Positions 58,862 to 64,000 of a stretch of 64,000 nucleotides of DNA are shown in pieces. The translations under genes and the position numbers were made by a program. Source of the DNA: Candidatus Bipolaricaulis sibiricus. GTDB lineage: Bacteria; Bipolaricaulota; Bipolaricaulia; Bipolaricaulales; Bipolaricaulaceae. Location: assembly GCA_004102645.1 (NCBI GenBank), contig CP034928.1:434001-498000 (forward strand). Reading direction: 5' to 3'. Within the stretch, counting starts at the first letter, position 1. Each line of letters opens with the position of its first letter. The notes under the pieces were generated by a model. It was not told the DNA's origin. It did no database searches and was given only the letters and a program-made list of their open reading frames with translations.

Positions 58862-60934
58862 ATGGCCGTGGACATGAAGCGTGACCTCTCTGGGTTGCTG
58901 CATCCCAGCTCGGTTGTCGTGGTAGGGGCATCCGCCGCGCCACACAAGATCGGGGGGGTGCTGTTCGCCAACGTTGCCGCGTTTCCCGGGCCGGTGTACG
59001 CGGTGAACCCGGGCTACCGCGAGGTCCTCGGGCGGCCGTGCGTCCCGACGGTGGATGCGCTGCCGGAGCCCGTGGGGTTGGCGGTGATCGTCGTGTCCCC
59101 GGATGACGCGCTGCGGGCGCTGGAGGCGTGCGGCCGAAAGGGGATCCCCCACGCAGTGGTCATCACCGCCGGCTTCAAGGAACAGGGAGGGCAGGGGATC
59201 GAGCGAGAACGCGAACTGGTAAGGATCGCCTCGGAGTACGGGATGAACGTGGTTGGCCCGAACGCATTCGGGGTTGTCTTCCCCCGGGTGGGACTCAATG
59301 CAACCTTTGCCCCCCGAGGAGCGTTGCCGGGGCACATCGCGTTCATATCCCAATCCGGGGCGCTCGGAAGCGGTGTTCTGAACTGGGCCTGGCATCGGAA
59401 GCTCGGCTTCTCGGCGTTCGTGTCGGTGGGGAACAAGGCCGTACTCACGGAAACCGACTTCTTGACGGCGTTCGCTCACGACCCCGATACGAAGGTCATC
59501 GCAGCCTACCTGGAGGCAATCGAGGACGGGGAAGCGTTTCTGCGTGTCGTGGAGGAGGTGACACGGGAGAAGCCGGTGCTGGTCCTGAAGGCTGGCCGAA
59601 CCGAGGTGGGCGCGCGAGCTGCCTCGTCCCACACCGGCGCGCTGGCCGGATCCGACCGCGCCTACGATGCGGCCTTCCGTCGCTCTGGGGTGATCCGGGT
59701 CCGCACGGTCGAAGAGCTGTTCGAGGGTGCAGTGGCCCTGGCCCAGCAACCGGCCCCGCGTGGACGACGGCTGGGGATCGTTACCAACGCGGGCGGCCCA
59801 GGCATTCTCGCCGCAGACGCTGCGGCGGACGACGGGCTCGAGCTGGCGCCTCTGTCGCCGGGTACGGTCGCCTCGCTTGCCAACAGGTTCTCGTCTGCTG
59901 CGAGCGCGGCGAATCCGGTGGACATCCTGGCCGACGCGACGGCGGAGGGGTTCCGCGACGCGGTGGAGTGGGTGCTCGCGGACCCGAACGTGGACATGGG
60001 GCTCGTTCTCACTGCGCCCCACCCCATCCTCACCTTCACCCAGCTTGCCGGAGACGTGGCCGCAGCGCACCTCCGCCAGCGGAAGCCGGTGGCGGCGAGC
60101 TTCATGGCCGGTGACCTCGGACCAGAGGCAGAACGGGTACTCCGCGACGCCGGGGTCCCTGCCTACTTCGAGCCCAGTCGGGCCGTGCGGGCGTTGGCGA
60201 CGCTGGTCCGGTACCGGGAGATCCGCGATCGTCCCCCGCGGGAAGTCCGGGACGTGAAGGCAGATCGGGCACGCGCGCGGGAGATCCTGGCCACGGGCCG
60301 TACTCGGCTTGGGGTCGAGGCGGTGGAGCTTCTCGCTGCCTATGGGATCCCCGTTGCCCGCGGCGGCCTCGCCCGAAGTGCCGCCGAGGCGGTCGCGCTG
60401 GCGCGGGACGTCGGAGGGCCGGTGGTTCTCAAGCTCGTCGCGCCCGAGGTAGTCCACAAGTCCGACGTGGGAGGGGTTAGGATCGGTGTTCCTCCGAGCA
60501 GAGTCCGATCGGTGTACCGCGAGCTGGCGGCACTCCTTCCGGATCGGCCCGGAGTGGGTGTGTACGTGCAGGAGCTTCTACCCCCCGGAGAGGAGGTCAT
60601 CGTGGGGGTCAGTCGGGACCCTACGTTCGGGCCACTCGTGATGTTCGGCCTGGGCGGGGTGTTCGTGGAGGTGCTGGACGACGTGGCGTTCAGCCTGGCC
60701 CCTCTCTCGCCACGGGAGGCCGAGGACCTCGTGCGGAGGATCAAGGGGTTCCCGGTCCTCGCCGGGCTGCGGGGCCGACCGCCGGTCTTCCTGGGCGGCC
60801 TGGCCGAGGTCGTGGAGAGGGTGAGCCACCTCGCTGCGGACTTCCCCGAGATCCAGGAGTTGGACATCAACCCGCTCTTGTGCTACCCGAGCCGCGTCGT
60901 GGCGGTGGACCTCCGGGTCACCGTTGGCGCCTAG
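58862..60934 (+). CDS. Acyl-CoA (acetate-CoA) ligase, ADP-forming, fused alpha and beta
   Basis: Converts acetyl- or acyl-CoA, ADP and phosphate to acid, CoA and ATP, the energy-yielding step of peptide and sugar fermentation in many anaerobes. 690 residues. The CoA-binding domain begins LLHPSSVVVVGASAAPHKIGG. The ligase part has GHIAFISQSGALGSGVLNW, then the phosphorylated His in SSHTGALAGSDRAYDAAF near 257. The ATP-grasp part starts near 480 (GVEAVELLAAYGIPVARGG) and ends IQELDINPLLCYPSRVVAVD. GGAGG lies 8 nt before ATG 58862. Confidence 0.92.
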   Translation: MAVDMKRDLSGLLHPSSVVVVGASAAPHKIGGVLFANVAAFPGPVYAVNPGYREVLGRPCVPTVDALPEPVGLAVIVVSPDDALRALEACGRKGIPHAVVITAGFKEQGGQGIERERELVRIASEYGMNVVGPNAFGVVFPRVGLNATFAPRGALPGHIAFISQSGALGSGVLNWAWHRKLGFSAFVSVGNKAVLTETDFLTAFAHDPDTKVIAAYLEAIEDGEAFLRVVEEVTREKPVLVLKAGRTEVGARAASSHTGALAGSDRAYDAAFRRSGVIRVRTVEELFEGAVALAQQPAPRGRRLGIVTNAGGPGILAADAAADDGLELAPLSPGTVASLANRFSSAASAANPVDILADATAEGFRDAVEWVLADPNVDMGLVLTAPHPILTFTQLAGDVAAAHLRQRKPVAASFMAGDLGPEAERVLRDAGVPAYFEPSRAVRALATLVRYREIRDRPPREVRDVKADRARAREILATGRTRLGVEAVELLAAYGIPVARGGLARSAAEAVALARDVGGPVVLKLVAPEVVHKSDVGGVRIGVPPSRVRSVYRELAALLPDRPGVGVYVQELLPPGEEVIVGVSRDPTFGPLVMFGLGGVFVEVLDDVAFSLAPLSPREAEDLVRRIKGFPVLAGLRGRPPVFLGGLAEVVERVSHLAADFPEIQELDINPLLCYPSRVVAVDLRVTVGA

Positions 60935-61153
60935 GTGGGGGCATGTCCCGATCGCGGGACAGCTGTCGGACACGGCGTTTGAAGCGACAGATGCAGGGTC
61001 ATGCTTCGGTAACGGCGGGGCGCGCTCCGGACCGGAATGCGCCTTCGCAGCAGCGGGCGCGGTGCCCGGCGGCGTCCACGGGGAACGCCCTCGTCCGGGA
61101 GAGCGGAAGCGCCTCCCCTAGGCACTCCCCGCGGCAGGGGTCTGTCTGGCGAG

Positions 61154-61555
61154 CTACGGCCGAGCCTCGACCTCGATCGTGATCGCGGTCGAGAGCGAGC
61201 TCCCCACAGAGCAGTACCGCTCATGCGATAGCTGGGCTGCCTTGCGGAGGTTCTCCTCGGGTACGCCCTCGGCCCGGAAGAGGAGCTTTGCCGTGCGGAA
61301 CGCCTTGGGATGCTCGGGCGCCCGTTCCGCGGTGATCACGATCTCCAGGCTTCGCGCCGGTGTGCGCATCTTCTGCAGAATCGAGACCACGTCCATTCCC
61401 GTGCATCCCCCGAGCGCACACAGGAGGAGCTCCGTGGGCCGTGGTGCGGTGTTCTGCCCTCCCACCTCCGGCCCCGCGTCCATGGCCACGGGATGACCCG
61501 ACGGTCCGACTCCGACGAAGCGCATGCCATTCTTCCAAGTCACCTTGGCTTCCAT
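61154..61555 (-). CDS. OsmC/Ohr-family protein
   Basis: Peroxide-reductase-family protein of 133 residues. Family features are APRPTELLLCALGGCTGMDVVSIL, with the first Cys in LLCALGGCTG near 50, and SHERYCSVGSSLSTAITIEVE with the second Cys near 118. Organic hydroperoxide reduction with a thiol donor is the usual role. Transcribed divergently from the ArsR-glutaredoxin unit, with TTGAGA, 17 bp and TACCCT placed 6 nt before ATG 61555. Confidence 0.9.
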   Translation of the reverse strand: MEAKVTWKNGMRFVGVGPSGHPVAMDAGPEVGGQNTAPRPTELLLCALGGCTGMDVVSILQKMRTPARSLEIVITAERAPEHPKAFRTAKLLFRAEGVPEENLRKAAQLSHERYCSVGSSLSTAITIEVEARP

Positions 61556-61561
61556 GGGTCG

Positions 61562-61633
61562 AGGGTATCAGAGAACACACTCTATCTCAATAGTTCAATG
61601 ACGGTTGAAATGGACCGGGCATCGGGGTACACT
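61562..61633. promoter_or_regulatory. Divergent promoters of osmC and arsR, both predicted leaderless
   Basis: Minus strand: TTGAGA (plus 61585-61590), 17 bp, TACCCT (plus 61562-61567), 6 nt to ATG 61555. Plus strand: TTGAAA (61605-61610), 17 bp, TACACT (61628-61633), 6 nt to GTG 61640. The spacing is identical on both sides and neither start has a ribosome site. Confidence 0.65.
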
Positions 61634-61639
61634 TCGGTC

Positions 61640-61957
61640 GTGGAGCGAGGGGTTATGGAGCTTGCGAAGGCGTGTTCCGCTCTGGGGAACGCGGAGCGGG
61701 TGCGCATCATCAGCTATCTGCTCGCCCGACGGGGTTCACACTGTGGGCAGATCGCGGGCGCGCTCGGCATGAGCAGCTCCGCCTTCTCGTACCACCTGCG
61801 GCTCCTGGAGGAGGCGGGGCTTGTCAAGCGGAACCGGAACGGCCGGCTCCACTGTCTGAGTTTGACCCCAGCGCTCGAGGATCTCCTGTCCGTGGGCGTC
61901 CGCAGAACACTAGCCAAGGAGGGAACGAGATGGACGCGAAAGTCGAACGCGAGGTAA
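61640..61957 (+). CDS. ArsR-family transcriptional regulator
   Basis: Winged-helix regulator of 105 residues: MELAKACSALGNAERVRIISYLLARRGSHCGQIAGALGMSSSAFSYHLRLLEEAGLVKRNRNGRLH. The recognition helix region is SSSAFSYHLRLLEEAG. Cysteines in KACSAL, SHCGQI and LHCLSL could sense thiol oxidation or metals. GTG 61640 is chosen because a near-consensus promoter ends 6 nt before it; in-frame ATG 61598 and 61611 lie upstream of the transcription start. It overlaps the glutaredoxin gene by 28 bp and probably controls this locus. Confidence 0.85.
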   Translation: MERGVMELAKACSALGNAERVRIISYLLARRGSHCGQIAGALGMSSSAFSYHLRLLEEAGLVKRNRNGRLHCLSLTPALEDLLSVGVRRTLAKEGTRWTRKSNAR

Positions 61958-62175
61958 TTGTGTACAGCACGCCTACGTGCCCCTGGTGTGGGGTGGCGAA
62001 GAGGTACCTCGAGGGCAAGGGGATCGCCTATACCGAGATCGACGTGTCGGCCGACTACCAGGCAGCGATGGAGATGGTGCGGAAGACGGGGCAGCAGGGC
62101 GTCCCGGTGATCGAGGTCGATGGCGAGTTCGTGATCGGGTTTGACAAGGCCCGCCTCGACGCGCTGTTGGGGTGA
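61930..62175 (+). CDS. Glutaredoxin-like protein (NrdH / Grx type)
   Basis: Small thiol-disulfide oxidoreductase of 81 residues. It has the active site TPTCPWCGVAKRYL (CxxC) near 15-18, the cis-Pro in GQQGVPVIEVDGEFVIGFD, and GFD near the glutathione or reductase-binding groove. CPWC is common in thermophile glutaredoxin-like proteins. AAGGAGGG lies 6 nt before ATG 61930, within arsR. With OsmC and ArsR it forms a thiol-stress locus. Confidence 0.9.
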   Translation: MDAKVEREVIVYSTPTCPWCGVAKRYLEGKGIAYTEIDVSADYQAAMEMVRKTGQQGVPVIEVDGEFVIGFDKARLDALLG

Positions 62176-62347
62176 CCGAAGCCCGAGGCTGCACCGATCC
62201 TGCGGTTGGCTCCCCGCAACTGACGGGGGGGCGTTGTCTGCAGGTGGGCATCGGCCGTCGGTCGGGACCGGCCTGCGGTCTGCTGGGAACGGGCGCTCGG
62301 ACCTATGTGGTTCAACCTCCAACGATCTGAATCGCGAGCCGCGTCTC

Positions 62348-62424
62348 TGGTGGAGGCGAGCGGGATCGAACCGCCGACCCCCGGCTTGCAAAGCCGGTGC
62401 TCTCCCAAACTGAGCTACGCCCCC
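62348..62424 (-). tRNA. tRNA-Ala (anticodon TGC)
   Basis: Minus-strand cloverleaf beginning GGGGGCGTAGCTCAG, with D arm, anticodon stem CCGGC / GCCGG around loop TTTGCAA (anticodon TGC), T arm GGCGGTTCGATCCCGCT and acceptor CGCCTCC pairing with the 5' end. ACCA follows, so CCA is encoded. The 172 bp before and 198 bp after hold nothing else recognised. Confidence 0.97.
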
Positions 62425-62622
62425 GGGAACACAGCCGCAAGTTGCAGGTGCCGGGTCATGGGTCTGTGAACCTGAACCCCTGCTGCCTGGCAAGGCACGA
62501 TGTTCCTGCTGCCGGCCCTGGGGAAGACCCCGGGCGGACGGTCGGTTATACAGAGGCCGCCCAGGAGCGTCAAGGACACCCCGGCGGGCATGCCGCCCAC
62601 GATCGGGCGATAATGGGGGTTC

Positions 62623-63786
62623 ATGGCCGGGCTTACGATCGAGGAAATCCCGCTCGGGGATCGTCGGCTGCGGGAGTTCGTCGCGGTTCCGTGGCATGTC
62701 CACCGTCGGGATCCATGCTGGACCCCGCCCCTCACAGCTGACCTCCTCGGCAGCCGGCTCCTCGGCCTCACGGGCCTTCTTACCCCTGCCCACCCCTACC
62801 ATCGCACCGCCGAGGTCACCCACTTTCTCGCGCGGGACGGGGCACATCTGGTGGGTCGGGTCTCGGCCGCAGTGAACCATCGGTTCAACGAGTTCCACGA
62901 CGCGAACCTGGGGTTCTTCGGGTTCTACGAGTCTGTCCGAGACTACGCAGTCACGGAGGCGCTCCTTGACAGCGCGCGGGCGTGGCTGGCCAAGCACGGC
63001 GCGGAGGCGCTGCGCGGCCCCGGTGGCTATTCGAACGCCACCCATGAGTCCCATCAAGCTGTGCTCGTCCACGGGTTCGACACTCCTCCCACCGTCGAGC
63101 TCACCCACAACCCGCCCTACTACGGCGAACTCCTCGAACGATACGGTCTCCGCAAAGTCAAGGACTACCACGCCTACTGGATCTCCCCAGAGGGAGCCCG
63201 AGAACCCCGTCTGGAGCGGATCGTCGAGACGGTGCGTGGCCGACGGGGGATCGAGACGCGGCCTCTCGACATGCGTCGCCTCCGCGAGGAGGTCGAGAAG
63301 CTCGTCTTCGTCTACAACGAAGCGTGGGCTGACAACTGGGGTTACCTCCCCATCACGGAGTCGGAGGCGGAAGCACTCGCCCGCAGCCTGAAGACGATCG
63401 CAGACCCAGAGCTGGTTCGGTTTGCGTATGTCGGTGGGGAACTGGCAGCGATGATCGGCGCGATTCCCGACCCCAACGTGGTCCTGAGGCCGAGGTGGAA
63501 CCCTGTGCTCGATCTGGACGTTGTGCGCGCGGTGCGTCTGCTGGCCCGACGCCGCGCTATCCGCACGGCACGGCTGATGTTCTTCGGGATTCGTCCCCCG
63601 TACCGGAAGCTGGGTGTGGACGCTGTCCTGTTTCACGAGGTGCTGACGATTGCCTGGAGCAAGGGGTACCGGGCCGGGGAGGCGTCGATGCTTCTTGAGG
63701 ACAACGATCTCATCCTTCGCGCTGCAGCATCGATGGGCGGGGTGCTGTACAAGACCTGGCGCATCTACGAAATGCCCATCTCGTAG
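62623..63786 (+). CDS. GNAT-like acetyltransferase, large uncharacterised family
   Basis: 387 residues, no named function. The N-terminal half contains PWHVHRRDPCWTPPLTADL and HRFNEFHDANLGFFGFYE, seen in a family of large GNAT-fold proteins. The C-terminal half contains VYNEAWADNWGYLPITESEAE and RTARLMFFGIRPPYRKLGVDAVLFHE, which fits the acetyl-CoA-binding strand and loop. Two GNAT folds in tandem are likely. GATAAT ends 8 nt before ATG 62623 and no ribosome site is seen. Possibly an acyltransferase acting on a small molecule or lipid. Confidence 0.75.
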   Translation: MAGLTIEEIPLGDRRLREFVAVPWHVHRRDPCWTPPLTADLLGSRLLGLTGLLTPAHPYHRTAEVTHFLARDGAHLVGRVSAAVNHRFNEFHDANLGFFGFYESVRDYAVTEALLDSARAWLAKHGAEALRGPGGYSNATHESHQAVLVHGFDTPPTVELTHNPPYYGELLERYGLRKVKDYHAYWISPEGAREPRLERIVETVRGRRGIETRPLDMRRLREEVEKLVFVYNEAWADNWGYLPITESEAEALARSLKTIADPELVRFAYVGGELAAMIGAIPDPNVVLRPRWNPVLDLDVVRAVRLLARRRAIRTARLMFFGIRPPYRKLGVDAVLFHEVLTIAWSKGYRAGEASMLLEDNDLILRAAASMGGVLYKTWRIYEMPIS

Positions 63787-63903
63787 TCCGTCAGCCGTTG
63801 TCCGTGGCTCGTCTTCCGTGGGCCGCTTTCCGTGAGGTCGCAGGTGGCAGTGAGGACCGGATAGGGTCGCGGGGGCCACGGATCACCCAAAAGCGGGGAA
63901 CGG

Positions 63904-63909
63904 TATAAT
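63904..63909 (+). promoter_or_regulatory. -10 box TATAAT of the terminal gene, predicted leaderless
   Basis: A perfect TATAAT ends 6 nt before GTG 63916. The -35 region at 63881-63886 is weak. No ribosome site is present. Confidence 0.5.
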
Positions 63910-63915
63910 CTCCGT

Positions 63916-64000
63916 GTGGCGGTGCAAAACAGAATCCGCAAGGTCAAGAAGCGTGACCGGTCGCTCGTTGCCTTTGACCAGGGCCGGATCGTCCACGCCA
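63916..64000 (+). CDS. Start of an ATP-cone protein, probably ribonucleotide reductase (cut by window)
   Basis: Only 28 residues are visible: NRIRKVKKRDRSLVAFDQGRIVHA after VAVQ. This is the first strand-helix of an ATP-cone, the allosteric domain at the N terminus of B12-dependent and anaerobic ribonucleotide reductases and of the regulator NrdR. The N-terminal position and the V-x-KRD-x-S-L-V-x-F-D pattern favour a reductase (NrdJ class), but the rest is needed. GTG 63916 is taken because TATAAT ends 6 nt before it. Confidence 0.65.
   Translation, partial: MAVQNRIRKVKKRDRSLVAFDQGRIVHA

Noticed and set aside
58799-60457. A 552-codon minus-strand frame opposite the acyl-CoA ligase gene
   Set aside because: His/Arg-rich composition without domains; the plus strand encodes a complete ligase.
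63787-63870. Repeated TCCGTGG / TCCGTCAG words after the GNAT-like gene
   Set aside because: They suggest a short degenerate repeat, but with only a few irregular copies they are not enough to call an array.
1-64000. CRISPR array, insertion sequence, prophage or integrase
   Set aside because: No regularly spaced direct repeats, transposase or integrase motifs, or phage structural genes were seen on either strand.

Overview
The window is about 64 kb of GC-rich, densely coded chromosome from a bacterium, probably an anaerobic, fermentative, thermophile-related lineage. A K+-dependent-type membrane pyrophosphatase, an ADP-forming acyl-CoA synthetase, secreted GH57 and GH13 alpha-glucan enzymes, a threonyl-tRNA-synthetase-like nucleoside kinase, the start of what looks like a ribonucleotide reductase and a predicted outer-membrane beta-barrel ending in Phe fit a diderm such as Candidatus Bipolaricaulota (OP1/Acetothermia). 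That placement is an inference from gene content; no rRNA is present. There is no CRISPR array, prophage or insertion sequence.

Layout. 1-4.7 kb: smc with unusually short arms (cut by the window edge) and two paralogous exported coiled-coil proteins. 4.8-10.6 kb: hppA, an acetyltransferase, an ABC-2 exporter pair and a GH13 amylase. 10.6-24.6 kb: a long minus-strand series holding malEFG with a secreted GH57 glucanase, a second UgpBAE-like importer followed by a secreted nuclease-phosphatase fusion, and a Cys-pair-rich outer-membrane-like protein. Neither importer has an ATPase gene here. 24.9-31.6 kb: thymidine kinase plus a ThiXYZ-like pyrimidine importer, then sufCBSU. 31.7-38.1 kb: a cell-surface region with two DUF4384-type secreted proteins around a large beta-helix protein that is split by one in-frame amber codon. 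38.1-49 kb: an RHH-cupin regulator, rlmN, a dihydropyrimidinase, flavin reductase, nucleoside kinase, a macro-domain/metallopeptidase-HEPN pair, a nitrilase, exonuclease III and ddl. 49-64 kb: metabolic and housekeeping genes (aminotransferase, tlyA, Mut7-C, ACT, coaE, murE, a two-component system, the acyl-CoA synthetase, a divergent OsmC / ArsR-glutaredoxin redox locus, tRNA-Ala, and the start of a ribonucleotide-reductase-like gene).

The most general signal is regulatory. About fifteen genes have a TANNNT or GATAAT -10 box ending only 6-10 nt before the start codon and no Shine-Dalgarno sequence, several with a -35 box 16-18 nt further up. This predicts widespread leaderless transcription. 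Genes for exported proteins, by contrast, keep strong AGGAGG sites. The -10 rule also settles several start codons, including arsR, rlmN and the terminal gene.

Working together, the glucan enzymes and MalEFG would degrade and import maltodextrins. Fermentation through acyl-CoA would yield ATP via the ADP-forming synthetase, and pyrophosphate would be recovered by HppA as an ion gradient. The nuclease-phosphatase and Ugp-like importer may scavenge phosphorus.
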